From Pseudothauera rhizosphaerae (GTDB lineage Bacteria > Pseudomonadota > Gammaproteobacteria > Burkholderiales > Rhodocyclaceae), in NCBI RefSeq assembly GCF_004801305.1, contig NZ_SSOD01000001.1:124001-188000 (forward strand): a stretch of DNA of 64,000 nt, read 5' to 3'. Shown one piece after another: positions 8,614 to 20,172 of this stretch. Every line of letters begins with the position of its first letter. The stretch's first letter is position 1. Below the pieces are notes generated by a model. That model was given only the letters and a program-made list of their open reading frames with translations, was not told the DNA's origin and did no database searches. A program made the position numbers and the translations under genes.

Positions 8614-8973
8614 ATGACCACCCCGCCACGCCTGGGCAATCTCCTCGCCTCCCTGCCGCCGCCGGGCGGCGAGGAGCGCTTCGAGACCCTGTTCGAGACG
8701 CCCCACTGCCGCATCGAGCGCATCGTTTCCCACGGCCACGCCAGCCCGCCCGGGTTCTGGTACGACCAGGCGGACGACGAATGGGTGATGCTGGTGCAGG
8801 GCAGCGCGGAACTGGCTTACGACGACGGCCGCACGCAGGCGCTGGCCCCGGGCGACTGGGTGCTGATCCCGGCCCGCCGCCGGCACCGGGTGAACGCGAC
8901 CGGCCCGGTCACGGTGTGGCTCGCCGTCCATTGCCGCCCCCGGACACCGCCACCCCGGGAACCCATGCCCTAG
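8614..8973 (+). CDS. Small single-domain cupin protein
   Basis: This 119-residue protein is one cupin barrel, of the type often seen next to unrelated genes in Proteobacteria. Cupin motif 1 is recognisable around residue 35-60 (HGHASPPGFWYDQADDEWVM), with two His and an acidic residue as metal ligands. Motif 2 is APGDWVLIPARRRHRV near residue 90. The substrate is unknown. ATG 8614 was chosen because an upstream extension of the frame runs through the repeat pair. Its stop codon overlaps the stop of the convergent GGDEF-EAL gene by 4 bp. Confidence 0.8.
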   Translation: MTTPPRLGNLLASLPPPGGEERFETLFETPHCRIERIVSHGHASPPGFWYDQADDEWVMLVQGSAELAYDDGRTQALAPGDWVLIPARRRHRVNATGPVTVWLAVHCRPRTPPPREPMP

Positions 8974-10793
8974 GGTCGGTTGTCATGCACGGCACGCTCC
9001 TCGCTCAGCACCGCGAAGCATTCCCCGGCCGACAGCACGGGATGGAACAGCCTGCCCTGTATCTGGCTGCAGCCGAGTTCCATCAACACCTCGAGATCCC
9101 GGACGTGCTCCACTCCTTCGGCCATCACTTCCAGCCCCAGCCGCCGGCCCAGGGTCAGAATCGCCTCGACGACGGCGCGGTTGCCGCCGCTGACGCCGAC
9201 GCCGTCCACGAAGCCGCGGCCGATCCTGAGGCGGTCGAGCGGCAGGGTGCGCACGTGGGCGAGCGAGGCATGGCCGCTGCCGAAATCATCCAGCGCAATG
9301 CGCACGCCGACGCGCCGCAGCCCGTCCAGATTGCCGACGACCTCGTCCAGGCCGCCCATCAGCGCGGTTTCGGTGATCTCCACTTCAAGCGCATCGGGCG
9401 GCAGTCCATGGTGTGCCAGCAGTGCGCCGACGCGCTCGGCGAAGCCCGCCTGACGCAATTCATGGGGTGACGCCTTGACCGCCAGCGGCATCCCGAAACC
9501 GGCCTGGCGCCATTGCGCGGCCTGGCGGCAGGCCGCCCGCAGCACCCAGTCGCCGAGCGCCAGGATCAGCCCCGACTCTCCGGCCGGCGGCACGAAACGG
9601 CCCGGCCCGACGCCGCCGAACAGCGGATGCGCCCAGCGCACCAGGCATTCGATACCGATGATGCGCCCCTGCGGCACCGAGACCTGCGGCTGGTAATGCA
9701 GGCTCAAGCGCCCGTCCGCGCCGTGCAGCGCCTCCTTCAACGCCGCGGCCGGCGACACCTCGGCGGCCGGCTCCTGCCCGGCGGCATGGAAGCAGTAGTA
9801 TCCGCGGCCTTCGCGCTTGGCGCGGTACATCGCCTGGTCGGCGTGGCCGAGCGCCGCTTCGGCATGCACCGCGTCGCGCGGCACCAGGCAGATGCCGATG
9901 CTGGCGTGGGCCGGCACCTGCCGCCCGCCGCCCAGGGGCACCGGCGCGTCGAGCGCCAGCAGCAGCTTGCGCGCAACCGCCGCGGCATCGCGCTCGCCGT
10001 TCAGGTCCTGGGCGACGACGACGAACTCGTCGCCGCCGAAGCGGGCCAGCATGTCGCCCTGGCGCAAGGCTGTCTGCAGGCGGCGCGCGCACACCGCGAG
10101 CAGTTCGTCGCCGGCGCTGTGGCCGAAGCTGTCGTTGACCCGCTTGAAGTCGTCGAAGTCGATGAACATCACCGCCGCGAGCCGGCCGTTGCGCCCGGCC
10201 AGGCCGATCGCCTCGTCGATGCGCCGCACCAGCGCCACGCGGTTGGGCAGCCCGGTCAGCGCGTCGTGGGTGGCGTGATGCGCGAGCCGGCGCTCCAGCC
10301 CGGCGCGTTCGCTCAGATCGCGCGCGACCACGGAGTAGCGCGCGGTGCCGCCATCGACGCCGGGGTGGGCGATCAGGACCAGCGACACCGGCACCATGGC
10401 GTCGGCCGCCACCATGCGGCTTTCGCCGACGAACACCCGCTGGCGGCGCGCGATGTCGAGCATGCAGGCCAGCTCGTCGTGGACGGCGGGCTCGAACAGA
10501 TCGGGCAGCCGATGCACCGGCGCCGCATCTCCGGCCGCCGCGAAGGCGGCCTGCGCGGCGGGATTCAGATAGACCAGACGCAGCCCGCCGTCGGCCTGTA
10601 TGACCCAGTCCGGCGACTCGGCGATGATCTCCAGCAGGCCGTCGCGCCCGTTCCCGGGCTGCGCCGCTTCCGTCCGCCGCCGCGTGCCGGCGCGGACGGG
10701 CGCAGTGCTCCCCGCCTCCACGGGCGCTTCCCGCCAGGTCGCCTTTCCGCTTCCCCGCCTTTCTCTTGTCATTGTCCGCTTCGTTCCCGGCAT
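8970..10793 (-). CDS. PAS-GGDEF-EAL protein: active-looking cyclase, degenerate EAL domain
   Basis: This 607-residue soluble c-di-GMP protein has a PAS-like domain at about 50-165, GGDEF at about 170-335 and EAL at about 355-595. The cyclase signature is intact (RFGGDEF at 251-257), with an RxxD inhibitory site (R244, D247) exactly five residues before GGDEF. The EAL domain looks impaired: ECL stands at 382-384 in place of EAL, Lys440 where the metal-binding Asn of the usual NVS is expected, and Arg523 where the catalytic Lys is expected. DDFG (502-505) and AEGVE (558-562) remain. I infer a diguanylate cyclase with a regulatory rather than hydrolytic EAL domain. The ATG at 10793 was taken; an internal ATG at 10772 is also possible. 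Confidence 0.85.
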   Translation of the reverse strand: MPGTKRTMTRERRGSGKATWREAPVEAGSTAPVRAGTRRRTEAAQPGNGRDGLLEIIAESPDWVIQADGGLRLVYLNPAAQAAFAAAGDAAPVHRLPDLFEPAVHDELACMLDIARRQRVFVGESRMVAADAMVPVSLVLIAHPGVDGGTARYSVVARDLSERAGLERRLAHHATHDALTGLPNRVALVRRIDEAIGLAGRNGRLAAVMFIDFDDFKRVNDSFGHSAGDELLAVCARRLQTALRQGDMLARFGGDEFVVVAQDLNGERDAAAVARKLLLALDAPVPLGGGRQVPAHASIGICLVPRDAVHAEAALGHADQAMYRAKREGRGYYCFHAAGQEPAAEVSPAAALKEALHGADGRLSLHYQPQVSVPQGRIIGIECLVRWAHPLFGGVGPGRFVPPAGESGLILALGDWVLRAACRQAAQWRQAGFGMPLAVKASPHELRQAGFAERVGALLAHHGLPPDALEVEITETALMGGLDEVVGNLDGLRRVGVRIALDDFGSGHASLAHVRTLPLDRLRIGRGFVDGVGVSGGNRAVVEAILTLGRRLGLEVMAEGVEHVRDLEVLMELGCSQIQGRLFHPVLSAGECFAVLSEERAVHDNRP

Positions 10794-10850
10794 GGCCGCC
10801 AGGGGATGACTATCGGATAACCGATGAAGATAGCACTTGCTGTTTTAAAC

Positions 10851-10868
10851 AACAAGCTTTCGCTTGTT
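10851..10868. promoter_or_regulatory. Inverted repeat, possible operator of the adjacent repressor-like gene
   Basis: AACAAGC-TTTC-GCTTGTT is a perfect 7-bp inverted repeat with a 4-nt centre, lying 34 bp before the ATG of the repressor-like gene. It sits in the divergent gap with the GGDEF-EAL gene. Position and symmetry suggest an autoregulatory operator, but a simple hairpin cannot be excluded. Confidence 0.4.
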
Positions 10869-10902
10869 TAGCAACTGCTGTCGCTCCGGCACTATCATCC
10901 GC

Positions 10903-11598
10903 ATGGAAATTGCCCAGATCCGTCGCCTCCGACTCCGCCAATGGATCGACGAAGACCCCTGCTCCAAAGGCAACGTGACGTCCTGGTGCAACCACTACAG
11001 CCAGTTCTCGTTTCGCGACGCGGACGATTCGCCGATCAGCCCGACCTACATCCGCCAGATCGTCCCCAAGCGCAGCGCCCCGACCCGCAACCTGGGCGAG
11101 AAGGCCGCACGCCGGCTGGAGAGGATAGGCGGCAAGGAGGCCGGCTGGCTGGACCGCCTCGACGACGGCACACCGGCGGCAGCCGCCGCGGCGGAAGATG
11201 CGCGCGGCGCGGTGCGGACCTTCCGTACCGCGCCGGTTGCCGCGCACGGCCTGCCGGTGCTCGCGGCCGAGGAGATCGTGCAGGGCGGCGGCGAACTGCC
11301 GGAGCGTTTCATCTGGGAGGCCGAAGACGACATGATGCCCGGCGGCATCGTGCCGGCGCCGCGCGGGCAGTGGGTGGTGCTCGACGCCACCGTCGAATGC
11401 GAACCGGGCGACGTGGTGCTGGTCCGCATCGGCAGGCAGCGCCCGCTGCTGCGCCGCATCACCGGCATGGGCAGCGCCCGCCAGCTCGTCACCAATGCCG
11501 GCGGCGAACCGGCACGGCCGGTCACGGCGGACTGTACGATCCTCGCCGTCGCCCTCTACAGCCATCCCCGGCCGCTCGAACGCCGGCGCCGCATTTGA
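10903..11598 (+). CDS. Phage-repressor-like transcription regulator (HTH plus degenerate S24-like domain)
   Basis: The 231-residue product resembles CI/LexA-type repressors. The N-terminal 75 residues form a helix-turn-helix-like region (SPTYIRQIVPKRSAPTRNLGEKAARRLE), and residues about 115-215 resemble an S24 dimerisation domain. The segment EAEDDMMPGG (139-148) aligns with the place where self-cleaving repressors have an SM dipeptide, but the Ser is replaced by Asp. It is therefore unlikely to cleave itself. The ATG at 10903 was preferred to one 39 bp upstream, which falls in the inverted repeat. No phage genes are adjacent. Confidence 0.6.
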   Translation: MEIAQIRRLRLRQWIDEDPCSKGNVTSWCNHYSQFSFRDADDSPISPTYIRQIVPKRSAPTRNLGEKAARRLERIGGKEAGWLDRLDDGTPAAAAAAEDARGAVRTFRTAPVAAHGLPVLAAEEIVQGGGELPERFIWEAEDDMMPGGIVPAPRGQWVVLDATVECEPGDVVLVRIGRQRPLLRRITGMGSARQLVTNAGGEPARPVTADCTILAVALYSHPRPLERRRRI

Positions 11599-11669
11599 CC
11601 GGGATCATTCCCTTGCCCCGCGGATCGTCTAACGTTGGTTGCGTCCCCCAGCACACCCTTTCCCGGCCG

Positions 11670-11906
11670 ATGGCGAAGAAGTTTCCCCTGCATCCCAGAC
11701 ACCCCGAGCGTATCTGCTGGGGGTGCGACAAGTATTGCCCGGCGGATTCCCTGGCCTGCGGCAACGGTTCGGGCCGCACCCAGCATCCGGCCGAACTGCT
11801 GGGGGAGGACTGGTACACCTATGGCGACTGGGGGCTGGACGTCGAGGCGCCCGAGCCAGACGCCGGCGCTCAAGCCTCGAAGCCCTCGCCGGTAGCGAAG
11901 AAGTGA
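11670..11906 (+). CDS. DUF3079 family small Cys-rich protein
   Basis: This 78-residue protein of unknown function belongs to the DUF3079 family, common in betaproteobacteria. The core is HPERICWGCDKYCPADSLAC at about residue 10, containing four Cys (CxxC, then two more), followed by GNGSGRTQHPAELLGEDWY. The Cys pattern suggests metal binding. The C-terminal tail of about 20 residues is low-complexity. The gene sits alone between the repressor-like gene and a repeat. Confidence 0.85.
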   Translation: MAKKFPLHPRHPERICWGCDKYCPADSLACGNGSGRTQHPAELLGEDWYTYGDWGLDVEAPEPDAGAQASKPSPVAKK

Positions 11907-11934
11907 CCGCCGGCGCGGTAGCGGATGGTGCGCC

Positions 11935-11995
11935 GCCGCCCCTGCGGGGCGCCCCCTCTCCCCGGCCCTCCCCCGCAAGGGGGGAGGGTGCACAG
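11935..11995. repeat. CCCTCTCCC-type intergenic repeat copy
   Basis: This copy contains CCCCTGCGGGGCGCCCCCTC followed by CCGGCCCTCCCCCGCAAGGG and a terminal GGGGAGGG. A nearly identical segment lies at 48690-48741. It stands between the convergent DUF3079 and EAL-like genes and forms strong hairpins. Confidence 0.65.
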
Positions 11996-12039
11996 CGACA
12001 CCCGCAGCACGGCTAGCTTATCTAAACAGTATTGGCCCT

Positions 12040-12855
12040 TCAGGCGGCGCGGAACTGGCGGATGGACTCCCGCCGCGGCGGCGCGGCCTCGGCGATGGCG
12101 TGGCCCTGCGCCAGCACACCCGTGGCCGCCCTCAGCTCGTCCAGCAGTTCCCCCTGCGCGACCCGGGTGAACACCACGCTCGTACCGTGGACAGCGGCCA
12201 GTTCCACCAGGCGTCCGCGTTCGTCCCCGTTGCGCAGGTAGCGCACGTCGATCTTGATGAAGTTGGGGCGCATCTGGCCCAACACCGCCTCCGCATCCGC
12301 CAGCGAGGCCACGTTGGCCGCGACGCGAAAGCCGTTGATGCGGTAGTTGGCGTGCACGAAGGACAACAGGCGCAGGTCGCGGCAGGCCACTTCGGGCGTC
12401 TCGATGACGACGTTGCCCGAACGCACCTGCAGCACGTCCAGCACGCGGCGGAAGGCGGCGCCGTGATCCTCGCTCACGGCGGCGAGCAACCGCCCATGGA
12501 CGTTGAGGAAGAGCAGTTCGTCCTCCTCCGTGCGCAGGTCGTTGAGCACGTGCAGGGTGCGGCACAGGCGGTCGAGGCCCACCAGGGTCGCGTCGTCGGC
12601 GACCAGGGAAAACAGGTTCCACGGCGACAGCGCGGCCTCGCCGCCGGCATGGCAGCGCACGAAGGCCTCGTAGCCGATGGCTTGCCCGCTCGCCACGTCG
12701 ATGATGGGTTGATAGACGCTGGACAGCTCCGCACCCAGGAAGCGCCCCAGGACCACGCCCGACTCATGGCGGCGCAGCGATTGCCCCGGCTGCCAGTCCA
12801 GCGGCAGCCAGTCGAAGCGGTCGGTCGTCTTGTTGTTGCCCGCGCGAGTATTCAT
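12040..12855 (-). CDS. Stand-alone degenerate EAL-domain protein
   Basis: This 271-residue protein consists of one EAL-like domain without GGDEF. Relative to an active phosphodiesterase, EAL has become EAF (63-65) and Asn118, Glu152 and Lys201 are kept. The metal-binding DDFG loop is replaced by AANVAS (about 179-184), and AEGVE is replaced by VAQGE (232-236). Without the two Asp it should not hydrolyse c-di-GMP. It could bind c-di-GMP or a protein partner, as other degenerate EAL proteins do. The ATG at 12855 gives MNTRAGNNKTTDRFDW. The longer upstream open frame is antisense to the hydrolase gene. Confidence 0.75.
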   Translation of the reverse strand: MNTRAGNNKTTDRFDWLPLDWQPGQSLRRHESGVVLGRFLGAELSSVYQPIIDVASGQAIGYEAFVRCHAGGEAALSPWNLFSLVADDATLVGLDRLCRTLHVLNDLRTEEDELLFLNVHGRLLAAVSEDHGAAFRRVLDVLQVRSGNVVIETPEVACRDLRLLSFVHANYRINGFRVAANVASLADAEAVLGQMRPNFIKIDVRYLRNGDERGRLVELAAVHGTSVVFTRVAQGELLDELRAATGVLAQGHAIAEAAPPRRESIRQFRAA

Positions 12856-13051
12856 CGCACACCCCATGCCATGCGTATTTCCGTTGACGCTGCAAAGTCT
12901 AGCCATTGGCGCACGTCCGCCCAAACAGGAAATACTGCAAAGGATTTCGGCAGCCGAGCACACCGCGACGGATAAGCAAAGCAGAATTTCTTCCTTCGCA
13001 GCGGAGCCCGCCCTGACGATACTCGCGGAACATCCATCGGGAGCAGCGAGC

Positions 13052-13678
13052 ATGCTGAGCACCTTGATCGTACCGGGGCTGAACGGCAGCGGCCCGACGC
13101 ACTGGCAGAGCTGGTTCGAGACCCTGCTGCCCGAAGCCCGCCGCGTGGAACAGGAAGACTGGAGCACCGCCGAACTGGCGCGCTGGCGCGACCGCGTGCT
13201 GGCCCGCATCGACGGTTCCGTCGGCCGCGTGGTGCTGGTGGCGCACAGCTTCGGCTGTCTGGCCAGCGTGGCCGCGGCGGCCGAGCAGCCCGACCGCATC
13301 GCCGGCGCGCTGCTGGTGGCACCGGCCGATCCGCGCAAGTTCGGCGTGGGCCACCTGCTGCCCTCCGGCCATCTCGGCTTCCCCAGCATCGTCGTGGCCA
13401 GCACCGACGATCCCTGGGTGTCCCTGGCCACCGCCCGCCACTGGGCCGGCCGCTGGGCGAGCCGCTTCATCAACGTGGGCGCCCGGGGCCACATCAACGT
13501 GGATTCCGGCTTCGGCCCCTGGCCCGAAGGCTTCGAGCTGTACGAGTCGCTGGTCGCCACCATCCTGCGCCCGGCGGGTGTCGCCGCCGGCCGTCGCCCC
13601 GCTTCGCCGAACCGGTATCGCACCCAGGACTTCAAGACCGGCCTGCCGGGCATCCGGCAACGATTCGCCCCCCTGTAA
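13052..13678 (+). CDS. RBBP9/YdeN-type serine hydrolase
   Basis: This 208-residue cytoplasmic alpha/beta hydrolase is of the RBBP9/YdeN family. The early glycine loop is LIVPGLNGSGPTHWQSW at about residue 5. The nucleophile elbow is VAHSFGCLAS near 73, the acid is in STDDPWVS near 123, and the His is in ARGHINVDSGFGPWPEG near 150. All triad members are present. The natural substrate of these proteins is generally unknown. About 25 residues at the C-terminus extend past the domain. ATG 13052 begins where homology begins. Confidence 0.85.
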   Translation: MLSTLIVPGLNGSGPTHWQSWFETLLPEARRVEQEDWSTAELARWRDRVLARIDGSVGRVVLVAHSFGCLASVAAAAEQPDRIAGALLVAPADPRKFGVGHLLPSGHLGFPSIVVASTDDPWVSLATARHWAGRWASRFINVGARGHINVDSGFGPWPEGFELYESLVATILRPAGVAAGRRPASPNRYRTQDFKTGLPGIRQRFAPL

Positions 13679-13760
13679 TCCCCATCCGCGCCCCGGCGCC
13701 CCCTGGCCCCGCGCCGGGAGGCGGACCGGCGCGCCTGCCTTCTCCCCACCTCTCCCCATC

Positions 13761-14816
13761 GTGACCGAGCCCCACCTCCCGCCCCTGCCCGCGGACAACC
13801 GCCTCATCGACCTCCCCACCGCCGTGCGCCGCTACGCCTTCGACGGCATGCAGTACGCCGGCGGCGCCGGCCTGCCGGTAGGCGCCGACGCCATCGCCTT
13901 CGGCCGCGAACTGCTGCGCCAGGGGCGGCGTGGACTGCATGCGGTGTTCCACTGCAACACGCAGCAGACCAACCTGCTCGCCGCTGCCGGCGCGCTGGAC
14001 CGGCTGGAATGCGGCTTCTCCGGGCTGGAAGGCTTCGGCTTCGCCAACGGCCTGCGGCGCGCAGTGGAAAGCGGCCAACTGCTGCTGGAGGACTACTCCA
14101 ACCTGGCCATGCCGCTGCGCTTCCTCGGCGGCGCGCTGAACTGGCCCTTCGTGCCGACCACCTCGTGCATCGGCTCGGACATCCAGGCCGTCAGCGCCTT
14201 CGCCCCCGACGAGGTGCCGGCGCGCAGCAAGATTCCCGCCGTGCGCGATCCCTTCGGGGGGCGCGAGATCGGCGCCCTCTCGCCCCTGCGCCCGGACCTG
14301 GCCGCCATCCACGTCACCCTGGCCGACCCGCGCGGCAACGGCATCGTCATCGGCAGCGAATGGAGCCGCTTCGAACTGTCCCGCGCCGCCCGCCGCGTGG
14401 TGCTGGTGGCCGACCACATCGTGGATACCGACTGCATGCGCCAGTTTCCCAACCTGGTGCGCATCCCCGACGTGGTCGTCGAGGCCGTGGTGTGGTGGCC
14501 GTTCTCCGCCTGGCCCGCGGCCTCGCCCGGCGTGCATGACGCCGACGAGGCGCACATGAAGCTGATGAACGAGGCGCTGGCCACCGCCGAGGGCACCGAA
14601 CGCTATCTGGCCGATTACGTATACAGCTACGAAGACCTGTCCGCCTACCTGGCCCTGATCGGCGACGACAACGCCCGCCGCCTAGCCGACACCGCCACCG
14701 CTTTCCTGCTCGACCCCTACCGCCAGTGGTTCCTGCCCCCCGAGCGTGTCGAAGCACTCACCGCGGCCAATGCCGCCAGCGCGTCCGCCGGGCAGGCGGA
14801 AGGGGTGCCGGCATGA
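13761..14816 (+). CDS. CoA-transferase alpha subunit (GctA-like)
   Basis: This is the alpha subunit of a class I CoA-transferase of the glutaconate CoA-transferase type, 351 residues long. It shows ADAIAFGRELLRQGRRGLHA at about 35 and the conserved TTSCIGSDIQAVSAF near 135. From about 180, PDLAAIHVTLADPRGNGIVI is typical of the family. The start codon is GTG at 13761; upstream codons lie in a C-rich untranslated stretch. It overlaps the beta subunit gene by 4 bp (ATGA), so the two form a transcription and translation unit. The acyl-CoA substrate cannot be assigned. Confidence 0.82.
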   Translation: MTEPHLPPLPADNRLIDLPTAVRRYAFDGMQYAGGAGLPVGADAIAFGRELLRQGRRGLHAVFHCNTQQTNLLAAAGALDRLECGFSGLEGFGFANGLRRAVESGQLLLEDYSNLAMPLRFLGGALNWPFVPTTSCIGSDIQAVSAFAPDEVPARSKIPAVRDPFGGREIGALSPLRPDLAAIHVTLADPRGNGIVIGSEWSRFELSRAARRVVLVADHIVDTDCMRQFPNLVRIPDVVVEAVVWWPFSAWPAASPGVHDADEAHMKLMNEALATAEGTERYLADYVYSYEDLSAYLALIGDDNARRLADTATAFLLDPYRQWFLPPERVEALTAANAASASAGQAEGVPA

Positions 14817-15607
14817 GCGCGGCCCTCGACTACACCCAGCAGGAAATGATGGCCGTCGCCGCCGGGCGCGAGGTGCGCGACGGCGAACTGGCGATCTTCG
14901 GCGTCGGCCTGTCGCTCCTCGCCGGCTACTTCGCCAAGGCCCACCACGCCCCCAACGTGCGCGCCATCACCGAAGGCGGCGTCTTCGGCGCCACCCCGGT
15001 GGGCGGCATGCCCTGGGGCATCGAATGCAACCGCCTGGCCGTCAACGCCACCAGCTTCACCAGCGGACTGGACGCCCTCGGCTTTCTGGTCGCCTCGGGG
15101 CGCTGCGACTTCGGCCTGATCGGCGCCGCCCAGGTGGACCGCTACGGCAACGTCAACACCACCGGCATCTGGGGCGAGCGCCCGGAGCCCTACCGCCCGC
15201 CCCGCACCCGCCTCACCGGCAGCGGCGGCGCCAACGAGATCGCCAGCGGCGCGAAGCGCACGGTGATCATGGTCAGCCACGAGAAGAAGCGCTTCGTCGA
15301 GCGGGTGGACTACGTCTCCTCACCCGGCTACCTCGACGGCGGCGACGCGCGCGAGCGCTGGGGCTTCGTCGGCGGCGGGCCGGGCGCCATCGTCACCACC
15401 CTGGGCATCCTGCGCCCCCACCCGGAAACGCGGGAATTCTGGCTGGACGGCTGGTTCGCCTTCTCCAGCGCCGACGAAATCCGCGCCGCCACCGGCTGGG
15501 ATCTGCAGGTCTTTCCCCACGCCGGACAGATTCCGCCGCCCAGCGCGGCGGAACTGGCCGCCCTGCGCCGGGTGGACGAAACCGGCATGCTGCGGCGCAA
15601 GAGCTAA
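14813..15607 (+). CDS. CoA-transferase beta subunit (GctB-like)
   Basis: This is the beta subunit partner of the preceding gene, with 264 residues. It carries the catalytic-type glutamate in NVRAITEGGVFGATPVGG. This residue is Glu54 in the chosen reading frame, the same number as the catalytic Glu described for the beta subunit of glutaconate CoA-transferase. Other family marks are CDFGLIGAAQVDRYGNVNTT near 103 and GSGGANEIAS near 135. ATG 14813 overlaps the alpha stop. No acyl-CoA catabolic genes adjoin, so its pathway is unknown. Confidence 0.83.
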   Translation: MSAALDYTQQEMMAVAAGREVRDGELAIFGVGLSLLAGYFAKAHHAPNVRAITEGGVFGATPVGGMPWGIECNRLAVNATSFTSGLDALGFLVASGRCDFGLIGAAQVDRYGNVNTTGIWGERPEPYRPPRTRLTGSGGANEIASGAKRTVIMVSHEKKRFVERVDYVSSPGYLDGGDARERWGFVGGGPGAIVTTLGILRPHPETREFWLDGWFAFSSADEIRAATGWDLQVFPHAGQIPPPSAAELAALRRVDETGMLRRKS

Positions 15608-15669
15608 GGCCCGGAAGGTCTAAGCCCCAAAAACCATATCACTTTCATTACTATTCTTAGCGTCAAATC

Positions 15670-15702
15670 TTGCTTCGCACGGGGACGGCACGCCGTTATG
15701 GT
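15670..15702 (+). promoter_or_regulatory. Sulfur-regulon-type promoter upstream of rhodanese gene (site 1)
   Basis: TTGCTTCG begins at 15670 and a -10-like TATGGT begins at 15697, exactly 21 nt after the TTGCTT hexamer. The same layout with TTGGTTCG occurs before metY, metN, the GntR gene and the AraC gene. The flanking 15608-15799 gap is otherwise AT-richer than its surroundings and holds no gene. Confidence 0.55.
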
Positions 15703-15799
15703 TGAACGCAACGGCCGTTCCGCCGCGTAAGCAGAATCGAGCGCAAGCCCCGTCCTTCGTGCGGGGGCGGACGGCCGGCACCCCACACAGGAGGACACC

Positions 15800-16306
15800 A
15801 TGCCGATCGCCGCTGCCCCGCTCGCCGCTCCCTCCCGCATTCCCGCCGCCGCTCACGGCGCCGGCCCGGTTGCGGAACTCAACCCGGTGCTGGAAGGCGC
15901 CCGCCACGCCGCCACCGTGTCCGGCCTGGGCTACGCCGGCAACGTCACCCCCGCCGAAGCCTTGGCCCTGCACCAGAGCGGCGGCGCCTTGCTGATCGAC
16001 GTGCGCACCGCCGAAGAACTGAAGGTGGTGGGACGCGTGGAAGGCGCCCGGCATCTGCCCTGGCTGATCGGCGAACGCATGGAACGCAACGTCTACTTCC
16101 TCGACCAACTCGCCGACCTCGCCGCCCGCGACGAACCGGTACTGCTGCTGTGTCGCAGCGGCAAGCGCTCGGTGGCCGCCGCGCGCGCCGCGACCGAGGC
16201 GGGCTACAGCCTGGTTTTCAACGTGCTGGAAGGTTTCGAGGGCGACCGCGCCATCGAACGCGCCAACGGCTGGCAGCAGCGCGGCCTGCCGTGGGTGCAG
16301 GGCTGA
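15800..16306 (+). CDS. Rhodanese-domain sulfurtransferase with N-terminal extension
   Basis: This 168-residue protein has one rhodanese domain (about 46-168) with the active-site loop LLCRSGKRS, catalytic Cys118. It transfers sulfane sulfur from thiosulfate or a persulfide to an acceptor. The first 45 residues are Ala/Pro-rich and not part of the fold. An AGGAGGA ribosome-binding site precedes ATG 15800. It heads the pair rhodanese-cysK, 53 bp apart, which suggests a role in moving scavenged sulfur into cysteine. Rhodaneses are also frequent neighbours of family 2A encapsulins, one of which is encoded at 38 kb. Confidence 0.88.
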   Translation: MPIAAAPLAAPSRIPAAAHGAGPVAELNPVLEGARHAATVSGLGYAGNVTPAEALALHQSGGALLIDVRTAEELKVVGRVEGARHLPWLIGERMERNVYFLDQLADLAARDEPVLLLCRSGKRSVAAARAATEAGYSLVFNVLEGFEGDRAIERANGWQQRGLPWVQG

Positions 16307-16359
16307 ACGCCCCGCCCGCCATCCTTCACCCGACCACCCCCGCCCGAGAGGAAACCCCC

Positions 16360-17352
<993 letters not shown>

Positions 17353-17374
17353 ACCGGCCCTATCCAGCCCCGCG

Positions 17375-17400
17375 AAAAACCGGCCTCGTGCCGGTTTTTT
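17375..17400 (+). terminator. Intrinsic terminator after cysK
   Basis: A 10-bp stem (AAAAACCGGC / GCCGGTTTTT) with a CTCGT loop runs directly into a T-run, 22 bp after the cysK stop. This is a canonical rho-independent terminator. Confidence 0.85.
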
Positions 17401-17435
17401 GTTTCCCGCGATCCGCCCGGGGGAAAGCGAAGGCC

Positions 17436-17461
17436 GCCATCGCGGGCGAGCCCGCTCCCAC
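17436..17461. repeat. Half copy of the GGAGCGG-type REP element
   Basis: GCCATCGCGGGCGAGCCCGC followed by TCCCAC matches one arm of the inverted-repeat elements found in full at 26700-26772 and 36118-36193. Only one arm is present here, between the cysK terminator and the metY promoter. Confidence 0.65.
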
Positions 17462-17486
17462 ATCCCCTCCAGCCCGGCATTGCTGA

Positions 17487-20071
<2,585 letters not shown>

Positions 20072-20172
20072 CAGAAAGTCATATTTCACGAGGCGCGACG
20101 GGGCGCCGATACTCAAGCCGTGGGTCGCGCCGCAACCGACGCCGCCGTCACCCAACCCTCGGAGAGTTCCTC

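Noticed and set aside
10903-11598. Prophage remnant
   Set aside because: Only the repressor-like gene is present, with no integrase, structural genes or attachment repeats in the flanks.
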